NCBI GenBank assembly: GCA_905197955.1
Contig: CAJKAR010000014.1
Location: 28,745-92,744 of the forward strand
Length of the DNA: 64,000 nt
Reading direction: 5' to 3'
Source: an uncultured Lentisphaeria bacterium
GTDB taxonomy: Bacteria; Verrucomicrobiota; Lentisphaeria; Victivallales; UBA1829
Shown: in pieces, positions 1 through 8,514 of the stretch
Layout of the letters: each line of letters opens with the position of its first letter
Position numbering within the stretch: position 1 is the first letter of the stretch
Made by a program: the position numbers and the translations under genes
Notes under the pieces: model-generated
The model's input: only the letters and a program-made list of their open reading frames with translations
The model's database searches: none
What the model was told of the DNA's origin: nothing

Positions 1-623
1 ACCGTCAGCAGAATGATCAGCACGATTCCCTTGCCTGCGAACGAGAGCGCAGAATGTTTTCCTTCCAGAAACGCAAGAAAATCGCCTGCATTCAGATAGC
101 CGTAGGCGGTTCGTTCAATGCGGAATTCCGGACCGGAGGAATCGGCCTGCGGGGAATCTTTTGCCGGGACATTCGCCTGATTCCCGTAAAGGATTCCGGA
201 AGAGGGGGCCAGAGTTTGAAACTCTTTCCTGAGATCGGTCGGAAGGTAGCAGACTGGGGTGGAAGCATTCTTATCCATGCCGCATCCCTGCCAGGAAACA
301 ATAAGAGTAAACGGAAGATTCTCTGTTTTCAGCAGATAGGTCCAGACATTTCGTCCCGAATAGATCCGGGTTTTTCCCATGATCGGATCGTCCTTTTCGA
401 CGGAACGGGGAGCCGTTTCAGCTGGAAGCGTCTTTCCGGCGTGTTCCACTTTGACTTCCGTCATATTTTCGTAGACATATGCATCTTTCGGAGAGGAGAG
501 AACAATCTCCAGACGGTTGTCCGCCAGCTTCCATGACCATTCAAACGGCTGATCCGCCGCGAAGACCGAAACGGCCGTCAGCAGCAGTCCGAGCGTGAGA
601 CACAAGAGCAGATTTTTTTTCAC
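1..623 (-). CDS. DsbD-like thiol:disulfide interchange protein, N-terminal part (runs off left edge)
   Basis: A reading frame stays open from about 623 to the window edge, so only the first ~207 residues are visible. It begins with a hydrophobic signal peptide (KKNLLLCLTLGLLL, ending near VFAAD). A periplasmic immunoglobulin-like domain follows, containing SWQGCGMDKN and then VCYLP. This spaced Cys pair followed by a Tyr and Pro matches the catalytic pair of the DsbD alpha domain, which passes electrons from the membrane to periplasmic thiol proteins. A transmembrane stretch (FAGKGIVLIILLTV) starts at the edge, as expected for the central DsbD membrane domain. I chose the GTG at 623 because GGGGGA lies at useful spacing; an ATG two codons upstream at 629 has that G-run almost against it. 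The role is inferred from the N-terminal domain only. Confidence 0.72.
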   Translation of the reverse strand, partial: MKKNLLLCLTLGLLLTAVSVFAADQPFEWSWKLADNRLEIVLSSPKDAYVYENMTEVKVEHAGKTLPAETAPRSVEKDDPIMGKTRIYSGRNVWTYLLKTENLPFTLIVSWQGCGMDKNASTPVCYLPTDLRKEFQTLAPSSGILYGNQANVPAKDSPQADSSGPEFRIERTAYGYLNAGDFLAFLEGKHSALSFAGKGIVLIILLT

Positions 624-655
624 GGTCATTCCCCCGGTTGTTTTGATTTGAAAGG

Positions 656-683
656 ACAATATCCCTTTTTTGGAGATTGTCAA
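656..683 (-). promoter_or_regulatory. Sigma70-type promoter for the DsbD-like gene
   Basis: On the minus strand TTGACA (678-683) and TATTGT (656-661) are separated by 16 bases, about 30 bases upstream of the start codon. The -35 box is perfect and the -10 is moderate. Confidence 0.5.
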
Positions 684-685
684 GA

Positions 686-716
686 GGAAAGGGAAAAAAC
701 TTCTTTTTCCCTTTCC
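686..716 (-). terminator. Strong hairpin terminator after the prepilin-like gene
   Basis: A perfect 13-bp inverted repeat (686-698 with 704-716, 5-base loop) has a stem that itself supplies A and T runs. It lies just past the stop codon of the minus-strand prepilin-like gene at 735 and separates cassette A from the DsbD-like gene. Confidence 0.75.
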
Positions 717-734
717 GCCGGAGGAGAAAAGGGA

Positions 735-1556
735 TCAGGGCCGATTCCAGGAGCCCCAGGTGCGAGTTTTCCCATCCCAGGTCCAGCAGTTGTTGGCATA
801 GGCAGCGCCTTTGAGAGGACCGTTGGCGCTCAGAAAGTTCTTGGCGACTTCTTCTGTCGTAAGACCGTAGCCGACAATGGTAGTACAGTGCCCGTCGCCC
901 CAGAGAACATTAACATCCTTCTGGTGACGCGGATATACGGTGCAGTAGCCCCAGTTTGAATAGTTATCCACTCTCATATACGGTCGGGCTATGGAATCAA
1001 AGGTCCCGCTGCCATTTCCGCTTTCCGTGGCTACAAGGAAGTTGGAGGGCCTTTTTACCTCGCTTGCTCTGGTTTTCGCGGCATTTGCCGCATTTGCATC
1101 GTCACCGAATTCCCGGTAATTGATGGCATAGTTCGCAAACTGCCAGCTGTTGGTATCTGTAATTTTTCCCTTTTCCCATTGGGAGAGGTAATAAGTTCCC
1201 ATTGCATTTTTTGCAACAGGGCAGAGCAGACCTTTGTAGGTGATATATTTTGCCGAGGTAATAAAATATTTCGGCCAGTGGTAATAGTTTGTATCGGCGG
1301 AATTTCTTGCCCGCGGATAATAATCGTCATTGTCGCTTGTATACCCCATGATGGCATAGCCGACCTGACGGAGATTGCTGGTGCAGGAAATTTTGTTTGC
1401 CTTTTCTCTTGCGGCATTCAGTGCGGGAAGCAGAATTGCGGCTAGGATCGCAATGATCGCAATCGTCACGAGCAGCTCTATGAGAGTGAAATGAATCTTC
1501 CACGCATGGGAAAAGGGAAGAGATGGCGGAATGTGACACTTTTGATTGTTTTTCAT
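735..1556 (-). CDS. Prepilin-like protein (type IV pilin/type II secretion pseudopilin fold), cassette A
   Basis: 273 residues. A basic leader of about 22 residues precedes FTLIELLVTIAIIAILAAILLPAL, the type IV pilin N-terminal helix with the conserved Glu at +5. The residue before the Phe is His, not the usual Gly. A globular domain follows, and near the C-terminus comes H-QKDVNVLWG-DGH, which fits the H-x9-DG motif of prepilin-type processing-associated proteins. A good ribosome site (AGGAAAGGA) precedes the ATG. It is the last gene of a minus-strand unit GntR, isomerase, GH-A hydrolase, prepilin-like. It is probably inserted in the inner membrane and displayed or used by a pseudopilus-like machine. 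Its exact partner is unknown. Confidence 0.9.
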   Translation of the reverse strand: MKNNQKCHIPPSLPFSHAWKIHFTLIELLVTIAIIAILAAILLPALNAAREKANKISCTSNLRQVGYAIMGYTSDNDDYYPRARNSADTNYYHWPKYFITSAKYITYKGLLCPVAKNAMGTYYLSQWEKGKITDTNSWQFANYAINYREFGDDANAANAAKTRASEVKRPSNFLVATESGNGSGTFDSIARPYMRVDNYSNWGYCTVYPRHQKDVNVLWGDGHCTTIVGYGLTTEEVAKNFLSANGPLKGAAYANNCWTWDGKTRTWGSWNRP

Positions 1557-1580
1557 TTTGGATATCCTTTCCTGTTATGA

Positions 1581-4500
1581 TTATTCTGCCAGTTCGAAGA
1601 AGAGTGCCGGACCATCCGGAAGCTTTGCGGTATCGACTTCCGCGATGAAGGTACCGTTCCTGACGGAAAGAGGTTTGACGGGCGTACAGCGTTTTCCGTT
1701 CATCATCAGCGGATAGAGCTTCAGTTTTTCCGCATTTTTATTCCGGATTTCCACACGGAACCGGCCGGTTTCGATCATAGTCGGGTTCTCTCCGTAATAA
1801 CGAATTTTTCTCATGGATTCGTCTTCGAAAGTCATTTTATTGGAGAGGGCATTGGTCGCGTAAACCAGAAGCAGACGGTCGGATTCGGCGATCGGCTTCT
1901 CTTTCCGGAGCGATGCCACACTGACGATGCCTCTTGTTTTCAGAAGTTCAATGGAGACATCCCGGAGAGCGGCCTTCGCCTTCTCTTCTCCGCAGACACC
2001 CTGAAAACGGGGAGTGTTTACGGTCATAAAGTTGTGTTCGGTATCGGTATAGAGTTCTTTTGTGGAAGACTCAAACACATACGCTCCGTCGCTCCGGTTC
2101 GCCCGGTCGATGATTCCCTTTTTGCGGAGCATCCCGATCTGATCGGCGAGACTGAAGTTTCCCGCTCCCGATTCCAGCGAGGACGCAAAACCCTGCGTGT
2201 TTTCGATGACCTGCGCGCCCCCGAGCAACGGAATGCGGAGATCATCTGCCGGAGCCGGAGGACGAAGCGATGGAGCCGGATCGGTCTGCTCCAGTCCGAA
2301 CTTTGCAATCAGGGAGAGACGCGACTGCATGGAGTTCAGGGCATCGCTCCAGATCATGTTTTTGGAAACCGCCTTTTCGGAGAAGGTCAGACGAACACCG
2401 CGCATCCCTTCCTTCACATCGCCGCGACCGTACAGCAGAGCGGTCTGCGCCAGCGATGCCTTGCAGATCGGATCATGGAACATGACCCAGGGGAAAATGC
2501 GTTCTCCATCAATCACATGAATCGGCGAACCGTGGCGGAGAAGCATGTCGAATCCCTGGAACGAGGCGTAGGCACTGACCGCGAACGGCTCCTCGTAGCG
2601 ATAGCGGTTCCAGTAGACGGAGGCGTATTCATTCACAAGGAAGGGACGTCCGGCGATTCGACCGTCAAGGAGTGTGCGGAGCTGTTTCAGTCCTCCGCCG
2701 ATGTCGCTACCCTGCGATTGTGTCGCACTGTCAATCGCATGGGCATGATATGCGTGCATCATCACATAATCCAGATCGTTTCGGAGAATGTTGTAATGCA
2801 TGGAGCTGGTCATTTCCCAGAGATTTGCCAGTCCTTTGTAGCCGATCTCCTGATGGATCGTCTTCCGGTACCATGCGAGCATTTCGCGCCATTTCATGGT
2901 GATGAATGCATTGATCTTTCTGCCTTTTTCGTTTTTGGTGTTCCACTCTTTCCGGGTGAACATCGGGGCATTCGGATCGCCGATGAATTTGCGCCATTCC
3001 GGCAGAGCGGCATTCCAGGAGTAGCGGGTGTTGATAAAGGCGAACTCCTGTTCGTTGCAGTAATTCAGGACAGCGAGAACTGGATCGTCGCGCATGGCGG
3101 TTTTCGTGTAGGGATTGACGTGTTCCAGAAACGCCTTCATGCCGATCCGGTACTCTTCGCGCATTGCTTTGCTGAAGAGCAGCTGGAATTTGGCATTGCG
3201 TTCCATTCCTTGACGGGACCACTGGCTGAATTTGGAAAAACCCTGAACATGCATGGTGTCGATCTGAATGTAAATTCCGTTCTTTTTACATTCGGCGACG
3301 CACCAGTCCCAGAGATCAATTTTTTCGGGATTCAAGGTCGCTGCACCGTCTGTCACGGTAACCATATCCATATCGTGCAGACGGATCATGTTGCATCCGT
3401 GGCGCCGGACTTCCTGAACCAGAGCGGAAATCTGTTCCTTGTTTTTCCAGAAAGCCCGCGCGTTGAGTTTTCTTTTGCCGTCGTCCTGAAAGACATAATG
3501 GTCTTTTGTGCCGGTTCCGATCTGTACGGCGAAGAAGCGGAACGGTTCTTCCGGAGAGCTTTCTTTGGCAAGTCTTCCGTGGCGGTTGATGATGATCCGT
3601 TCAATTTTTCCCGTGTTGAGATTTGAGAAATCCAGCGCGGAACCGGGAAGAATCTGCGGAGTCGGCGGACGTTTCAGCGCACGGAAGCGATCCCCCGCCC
3701 GCACCATGAACTTTTCTTTTTTCGGATGCGGGAAGTCGCTTCCGGAGAGTGTGATCCCGGCCACGATCCAGACTGCGCCGGTTGATCCTCCCTCCAGCAG
3801 AATCTCCCGAATCGTTCCGAGATCCGCTTTGACCGGGAACCGGCTGACATACAGTCCGTTGCTCCCGCCGGTCCGGTTATTCCAGACTGCTCCGACAAGT
3901 CCGTTTTTCAGTCCGGTCGGATTCCACTGGTCGCCGAGATCGACCTTGAAGCGGACCGGGATTTTCTGTTCTCCATTCTTTCCCTTCAACGTGATTGTTC
4001 CGGCTTCCCCCTTGTCCGCCGCCCAGCAGGCGGTGTGAAGCAGATAGAGCATTTTCATTCCGTCGGCGGAAACCGGAATGCGAACGGTTTTCAATCCTTT
4101 CGGGAAATTGATCGATCCGAACGTGAGAACGGATTTCCCGTTGTTTTTCGCCGGATCCATCACAGAAAAGGGAACATTGGCATAGGATTCCTTTTTGAAA
4201 TCGAATCCGGAAGCGTCGTTGTCCGGTCCCTGATCGGACCATCCGCCCCTGCCGTCCTTCTCCTTCGGATCGGCAAATCCCATATTGGCGGAGGAGGAAA
4301 AATCGGCAAAGACTTCCGCCGGACGAATTTTCAGGTTCCGGACGCAGATGATTCCTTTCGCCTGCATTCCCAGGGAAATGGTGAATCTGCCGTTATCCGG
4401 AACCCTGAAGCGGAAGTCGTATGTTTTCCATGGGGCGCTTCCCAGACGGTCCGCTGCTCCCCGGTAGATCTCTTTTCCATCTTTCCGGAAATGGATCATG

Positions 4501-4814
4501 AACTTGGTGCCGCTGTATTTCACGTTCGGCAGGGCGAAGACATTTTTCAGCATCAGTTCCGCGGAAAGAATCACATTTTTCCCGGCATATTTCTTGAGGA
4601 CAGCCGTTTTCCATATTCCGAGAAGACCTTTGCCTTTGACGAGATCCTCAGCAGTCGGTTCAATTTTGATGTAACCGTTCTCCAGTGTAACGCCTTGAAT
4701 CGTTTTTGTCCATGATTTCAGAGCGGATTCCGTTGTCAGCGGGATCTGTTCTGCGCAAAGCAGTCCGGCTGTAAGCAGGAGAATCAGCAGCAGAAATGGT
4801 TTTCCCTTCCTCAT
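1581..4814 (-). CDS. Secreted GH-A clan glycoside hydrolase, multidomain
   Basis: 1077 residues with a signal peptide (KPFLLLILLLTAGLLCA). The N-terminal part is beta-rich and looks like a carbohydrate-binding jelly roll. A module around residues 170-370 beginning ANMGFADP and containing GGWSDQGP is shared with the C-terminus of the GH2 protein at 58279-61983. From about residue 410 there is a TIM-barrel hydrolase. Candidate acid/base E588 lies in NYCNEQEF and candidate nucleophile E729 in LVNEYASVYW, spaced as in clan GH-A (GH5-like). It probably degrades or trims an extracellular glycan; the substrate cannot be read from the sequence. The ATG has AAAGGA upstream. It sits between the isomerase and prepilin-like genes in cassette A. 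Confidence 0.85.
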   Translation of the reverse strand: MRKGKPFLLLILLLTAGLLCAEQIPLTTESALKSWTKTIQGVTLENGYIKIEPTAEDLVKGKGLLGIWKTAVLKKYAGKNVILSAELMLKNVFALPNVKYSGTKFMIHFRKDGKEIYRGAADRLGSAPWKTYDFRFRVPDNGRFTISLGMQAKGIICVRNLKIRPAEVFADFSSSANMGFADPKEKDGRGGWSDQGPDNDASGFDFKKESYANVPFSVMDPAKNNGKSVLTFGSINFPKGLKTVRIPVSADGMKMLYLLHTACWAADKGEAGTITLKGKNGEQKIPVRFKVDLGDQWNPTGLKNGLVGAVWNNRTGGSNGLYVSRFPVKADLGTIREILLEGGSTGAVWIVAGITLSGSDFPHPKKEKFMVRAGDRFRALKRPPTPQILPGSALDFSNLNTGKIERIIINRHGRLAKESSPEEPFRFFAVQIGTGTKDHYVFQDDGKRKLNARAFWKNKEQISALVQEVRRHGCNMIRLHDMDMVTVTDGAATLNPEKIDLWDWCVAECKKNGIYIQIDTMHVQGFSKFSQWSRQGMERNAKFQLLFSKAMREEYRIGMKAFLEHVNPYTKTAMRDDPVLAVLNYCNEQEFAFINTRYSWNAALPEWRKFIGDPNAPMFTRKEWNTKNEKGRKINAFITMKWREMLAWYRKTIHQEIGYKGLANLWEMTSSMHYNILRNDLDYVMMHAYHAHAIDSATQSQGSDIGGGLKQLRTLLDGRIAGRPFLVNEYASVYWNRYRYEEPFAVSAYASFQGFDMLLRHGSPIHVIDGERIFPWVMFHDPICKASLAQTALLYGRGDVKEGMRGVRLTFSEKAVSKNMIWSDALNSMQSRLSLIAKFGLEQTDPAPSLRPPAPADDLRIPLLGGAQVIENTQGFASSLESGAGNFSLADQIGMLRKKGIIDRANRSDGAYVFESSTKELYTDTEHNFMTVNTPRFQGVCGEEKAKAALRDVSIELLKTRGIVSVASLRKEKPIAESDRLLLVYATNALSNKMTFEDESMRKIRYYGENPTMIETGRFRVEIRNKNAEKLKLYPLMMNGKRCTPVKPLSVRNGTFIAEVDTAKLPDGPALFFELAE

Positions 4815-4831
4815 TTTTCTGTCCTTTCTGT

Positions 4832-5647
4832 TTATTTGAATTGCAATGAATTTTGTTTGAGAAACTCGAACGCGAGCCGGATTCCCGTCATGCGGGGAAG
4901 ATCATTGGCTTCATATTCAATATTGATCCATCCGGAGTAGCCGCTTTCTTCCACGGCACGGATCATACGGGTGTGATCGAATGCGCCTTTGCCGATCAGA
5001 GCAGGATGGTACCAGCGTCCGTCGAGTCCCCGCCAGAATCCGGGGGCTTCCGAGTCGCGGACCTGGAAGTCCTTGAAATGCATGTGGATAATAAAACGGA
5101 AGGTCTTGTGGAACGATTCCACAGGATCTTCGCCGGTGAAGGCGTTGCCTGCATCAAAGGTCAGGCGCAGAGAGGGAATCTGCCGCTGAAACAGAAAAAA
5201 ATCCTCTGCGGTAACGACTGGACTCAGTTCTCCCGGAAAATTTTCGACAGTCAGAATCAGATTTCTGGGAGCGCATTCCTCTGCTGCGCATCCAAGCACC
5301 TCCAGCCAGCGTTTCTGAATTTCTCTGCGGTCCAGCAGTCCGGGAATCGGCATGGTCGGGACAAGAATCTTGTCCGCGCCGACTCCGACTGCACGATCCA
5401 GTTCCCATTTCAGTTCGTCAAATCCGCCGTTTTCCTTTCTGGAAAGTTTCGTCAGGAACGGAATGTAGCAGACAACTTTCAGTCCGGCATCTTCGGAAAT
5501 TTTTTTCAGAAATTCCGGGGAGTCTCCGCGGAATGCCGCACTGGTCCAGTCGATGCCCTTCAGCCCGAGTTCCGCGGCTTCCTTCACAACCTGTTCTGCT
5601 GTCAGACTCTCCGAAAGGCAGAGACTCATCATGGAAAATTTCAACAT
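4832..5647 (-). CDS. Sugar phosphate isomerase/epimerase family TIM-barrel protein
   Basis: 271 residues of the xylose isomerase-like TIM-barrel family (IolE/hydroxypyruvate isomerase-like). Visible marks are the start MLKFSMMSLCLSES, then GLKGIDW, then metal-ligand-type segments: TVENFPGE, LTFDAGNAF, HMHFKDF and WINIEYEAND near the C-terminus. Such enzymes isomerise or epimerise sugars or keto-sugars in the cytoplasm with a divalent metal. There is no signal peptide. It lies 17 bases upstream of the GH-A hydrolase gene and directly follows the GntR regulator, so it probably processes the sugar released by that hydrolase. Substrate unknown. Confidence 0.85.
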   Translation of the reverse strand: MLKFSMMSLCLSESLTAEQVVKEAAELGLKGIDWTSAAFRGDSPEFLKKISEDAGLKVVCYIPFLTKLSRKENGGFDELKWELDRAVGVGADKILVPTMPIPGLLDRREIQKRWLEVLGCAAEECAPRNLILTVENFPGELSPVVTAEDFFLFQRQIPSLRLTFDAGNAFTGEDPVESFHKTFRFIIHMHFKDFQVRDSEAPGFWRGLDGRWYHPALIGKGAFDHTRMIRAVEESGYSGWINIEYEANDLPRMTGIRLAFEFLKQNSLQFK

Positions 5648-5724
5648 GGAAAATTACCTTTTTCTTTTTTCTTATATACCATTCTGCAACTTAAAAAGTG
5701 TATATCATTTCTGACGGCTTCCGA

Positions 5725-6801
5725 TTACAGCGGTTCCGTTCTGCTGCGGAAGATCAATTCCGATCTCGTATGATAAACGGGAAAGCGGGCAGCAGGATTT
5801 TTCAGAAGTTCAGCCATCATTTCCGCAGCTTTATCACCGATTTCCTGGAACGGATAGCGGAGGGCATAGCCATGAAATTTTCCGGATTTGATGATATGCT
5901 GTTCTTCTGCGAAAAGACGACAGCGGTCGATGATATCAATCCGATATTTTTTTGCCAGTTCCAGCATGACGAAAACATATTCGCCATTGCAATAGAATAC
6001 ATCGGGAATTTCTCCGGCGGCGAATTTTTTTTCCAGCTCTTCCGTGCAGTTCTGAACCGAGGTGAAAATCTCCAGCTTCATATCTGCTTCCGGGTGATGT
6101 GCAATATAATCTTCTATTCCGGCGACCCGTTGAAGGGTCCAGATATCTTCATTTGTCGGTGCATAAAAGATCAGGCGGCGCTTTTCCTCTGCTGCCAGTT
6201 TTGCAATTTTACAACCACTCTCAAAAAATGAATAGTCAATCGAGGGAATGTCCGGTTCACTGCATTTTACAGCGACCGTGGGGAAACCGTTATTCTGAAG
6301 TTTCCGGATGATCCCGTAATAATCTTTGTGCGGGTGGATCCAGATCAGGCCGGAGAGATTTTGGGAGATCAGTTCTTCCAGCATATTCTCTTCGGAAGCG
6401 GTCAGCAAGGTTACGAATCGGGGGCGGGCTACATCCGGAGAAAGAGCCATTCCGCACCAGCCCTGCACCGCCCAGTCAATCGCATCATAGACCAGCAGTT
6501 TACCATCGGCCACCAGAATGCCAACCACCTTATGGCTGATCGCTCCGGGAATGAAGTGGACCTTGTCCGGATTCGTATAGGTTCCGGAGCCGCGTCTGCC
6601 GATCAGATAACCTTCTCGGATCAGTTTCTGAAGTTCCAGCGTTACTGTCGAGGGCGATAGATGAAAGCGCGTCGCCAGTTCCCGCGCAGAGGGAATCTTC
6701 ACAGAGATGTCCGGTGTCTGATACAGTTTGTTGATAATCTCAAAACGAATCTTCAAACCGGCAGGAACAAAGGTGCCTCCTGTATTTTTATGTCGCCCCA
6801 T
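5725..6801 (-). CDS. GntR-family transcriptional regulator with sugar-binding-like effector domain, cassette A
   Basis: 358 residues from ATG 6801. The N-terminal winged helix-turn-helix contains KIPSARELATRFHLSPSTVTLEL and then LIREGYLIGRRGSGTY, the standard GntR pattern. The rest resembles the periplasmic-binding-protein-like (LacI-type) effector fold found in GntR/AraR hybrids: VVGILVADG, then GLIWIHP, RRLIFYAP and a C-terminal KAAEMMAELL helix. An upstream GTG at 6840 would add 13 residues without a ribosome site, so the ATG is preferred. It is first in cassette A behind a near-consensus promoter and probably represses or activates its own operon in response to a sugar. Confidence 0.88.
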   Translation of the reverse strand: MGRHKNTGGTFVPAGLKIRFEIINKLYQTPDISVKIPSARELATRFHLSPSTVTLELQKLIREGYLIGRRGSGTYTNPDKVHFIPGAISHKVVGILVADGKLLVYDAIDWAVQGWCGMALSPDVARPRFVTLLTASEENMLEELISQNLSGLIWIHPHKDYYGIIRKLQNNGFPTVAVKCSEPDIPSIDYSFFESGCKIAKLAAEEKRRLIFYAPTNEDIWTLQRVAGIEDYIAHHPEADMKLEIFTSVQNCTEELEKKFAAGEIPDVFYCNGEYVFVMLELAKKYRIDIIDRCRLFAEEQHIIKSGKFHGYALRYPFQEIGDKAAEMMAELLKNPAARFPVYHTRSELIFRSRTEPL

Positions 6802-6849
6802 TTTACACTCACTTTTTGGGTTTATCGTATAACTTATCACACAACTTTA

Positions 6850-6878
6850 ATTATACTATAAAACCTTTCTATTGTCAA
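6850..6878 (-). promoter_or_regulatory. Consensus sigma70 promoter of cassette A
   Basis: Perfect TTGACA (6873-6878) and TATAAT (6850-6855) with a 17-base spacer on the minus strand, about 50 bases before the GntR start. The TTATAC/GTATAA halves just downstream could be part of an operator, but the symmetry is weak. Confidence 0.85.
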
Positions 6879-6923
6879 GAGGCAAAATGTTTGATCTTTA
6901 TTTTTTTTTGATTTGGAGATTAC

Positions 6924-6957
6924 AAAAAAACTTGCTTCTCCGTGAGAGAGGAGCAAG
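6924..6957 (-). terminator. Rho-independent terminator after the DUF362 gene
   Basis: On the minus strand an inverted repeat (arms at 6931-6940 and about 6946-6957, with a small mismatch) is followed by a run of seven T (6924-6930). It lies 57 bases past the stop of the minus-strand gene at 7014. Confidence 0.8.
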
Positions 6958-7013
6958 GGATGGAATGTGGAAAAGTTGTTGGAACAGTCGTTTTGAGTGT
7001 TTCTGAATGTTGG

Positions 7014-7994
7014 TCAGACACTAATACGGATCAGCTGGTATTGTCTGGATCCGATTCCGAGTTTTGCTGCGGTATCAATGACTCGGGTTCCGCCGCGGGT
7101 TGTGACTCGTTCCAGAAAATGATCGCGACCGGGATCTTTGGACTGGCGGATCAGATCCATGCAGGCCTGATCAAGGGCGACTGGATCGGTCGAAGAGAGA
7201 ATTCCGATATCTTTCATGCAGGGATTTTCCGCCACAGCACAGCAGTCGCAATCCACGGAAAGATTGCACATCATGTTGACAAATGCAATCCGGCCTCTGA
7301 AGTAGGAGAGGATGGTTCCGGCGGCTTCCGCCATGGCGTCGCCGAATACTTCAGGAGTTGCCATGTGCTTCCAGCACTCTGCCTGATCCCCGGAGACTCC
7401 GCCGGAATGAATCAGCGCTTTGCCGCGAGTGGATGCGCAGCCGATGGAGAGCTGTTTCAGTGCTCCTCCGTAACCGGCAACCGGATGCCCTTTGAAATGG
7501 GAAAGCACCAGCATGGAACGATAGTTCGCCATATTTTTCCCGACGTAATTCCGTTTCAGAATTTTTCCTTTGGGAATTGGCAGAACCAGATCCGGTCCTT
7601 CGGCATCCATCAGATCGACTTTGAAGTATTTTGTCCAGCCGTGTTCGGCAATGAGCTTCCGATGTTTTTCGGTGGAGTTTCTTGCTCCTTCGTAAGCGGT
7701 GTTGCATTCCACGACAGTTCCCTTGACCGCTTCGATCATCGGGCGCAGAAATTCAGGTCGCAGATAGTTCTGGTTCCCCTTTTCTCCGGAATGTACTTTG
7801 ACGGCAACGTTTCCCGGGAGGGCTGTTCCCAGAGCATGATACATGCGGATGACACTTTCCGGAGAGATTTCCGGCGTAAAATAGACGGTCGCCGGAGAGA
7901 GCGCTTTTTTTTCCTCTGCTCTCATCAGAAATCCGGCCATGGGTGTCAATGCGGCCAGCGTCAGGGCGCTCTTTAAAAATTCACGTCTGTTCAT
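7014..7994 (-). CDS. Tat-exported DUF362 family protein
   Basis: 326 residues starting MNRREFLKSALTLAALTPMA, a twin-arginine signal peptide. The mature part has the DUF362 pattern: a GNVAVKVHSGE segment, VVECNTAY, SHFKGHPVAGYGGALKQLSIGCAS, a Cys-rich stretch NLSVDCDCC and ILSSTDPVALDQACMDLI. The family is linked to Fe-S/corrinoid redox proteins, but its reaction is not established. This copy lacks an appended 2x4Fe-4S ferredoxin domain. Transcribed away from the plus-strand operon at 8515, which encodes other Tat-exported proteins, so it may belong to the same pathway. Confidence 0.85.
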   Translation of the reverse strand: MNRREFLKSALTLAALTPMAGFLMRAEEKKALSPATVYFTPEISPESVIRMYHALGTALPGNVAVKVHSGEKGNQNYLRPEFLRPMIEAVKGTVVECNTAYEGARNSTEKHRKLIAEHGWTKYFKVDLMDAEGPDLVLPIPKGKILKRNYVGKNMANYRSMLVLSHFKGHPVAGYGGALKQLSIGCASTRGKALIHSGGVSGDQAECWKHMATPEVFGDAMAEAAGTILSYFRGRIAFVNMMCNLSVDCDCCAVAENPCMKDIGILSSTDPVALDQACMDLIRQSKDPGRDHFLERVTTRGGTRVIDTAAKLGIGSRQYQLIRISV

Positions 7995-8109
7995 AAGAGA
8001 TCCTCCAAAAATATGGTTTCTGCATTGAACTCTCGTCAGGCATGTTTTCCGTAGGGATACCGCATACTTCTGCTCTCTTTTCCCGGAAAACGTTTCTTTT
8101 TCTTCTTTC

Positions 8110-8137
8110 AGAATAGCTGTTTTCAGAAAAATAGCAA
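8110..8137 (-). promoter_or_regulatory. Probable promoter of the DUF362 gene
   Basis: TTGCTA (8132-8137) and TATTCT (8110-8115) with a 16-base spacer on the minus strand. The AAACGTTT palindrome at 8098-8105 falls near the expected start of transcription. Confidence 0.4.
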
Positions 8138-8336
8138 ATACTTATTTTCTATACCTTGGGATTACAAAAAAGCATACCACGGGAAAATGAGGAAAGGGAC
8201 TTGCATAAAAGGGCGACAACTTCTGCAAAGGACCCGCAATTCCGGAAAAGGAGAGAGCTTTCCGCTTTCTCGGGAACTTTCAGCAAAATGGTATTCGAAT
8301 GCTTTGCAGGCATTGATTCTTATAATAAATAAGTAT

Positions 8337-8365
8337 TTGTTATTTGTTTAGGAAAAGAATATAAT
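8337..8365 (+). promoter_or_regulatory. Probable promoter of the esterase/Tat redox operon
   Basis: TTGTTA (8337-8342) and perfect TATAAT (8360-8365) with a 17-base spacer, leaving a leader of about 140 bases before the ATG at 8515. Confidence 0.55.
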
Positions 8366-8514
8366 AAATTCAGAAAAAGCAGCTGGGATTCCGTTTCGTA
8401 GGTGTTGCTCCGGGCGGAAGTGGTGTTTCAGCAGAGAGAGTTTCCGGATTTTGCGGGTGTTGTTCCGCCAGTTGTCCGGGAGTGTAGCCGAAAATGGAAA
8501 AATGAGGTAAACAA

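Larger units (their letters stand above)
7995..8514. other. 520-base divergent intergenic region with two promoters
   Basis: No convincing gene. It holds the minus-strand promoter at 8110-8137 and the plus-strand promoter at 8337-8365, plus a palindromic AAACGTTT (8098-8105) just downstream of the minus promoter that resembles a LacI-family operator core. The segment 8150-8330 has no recognised element. Confidence 0.5.

Noticed and set aside
54..536. 160-codon plus-strand open frame at the left edge
   Set aside because: The minus strand holds a continuous DsbD-like frame with signal peptide and Cys pair.
2034..3626. 530-codon plus-strand open frame
   Set aside because: Lies opposite the GH-A gene at 1581-4814, which has a signal peptide and catalytic motifs. 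The plus-strand translation has no domain and is a shadow.
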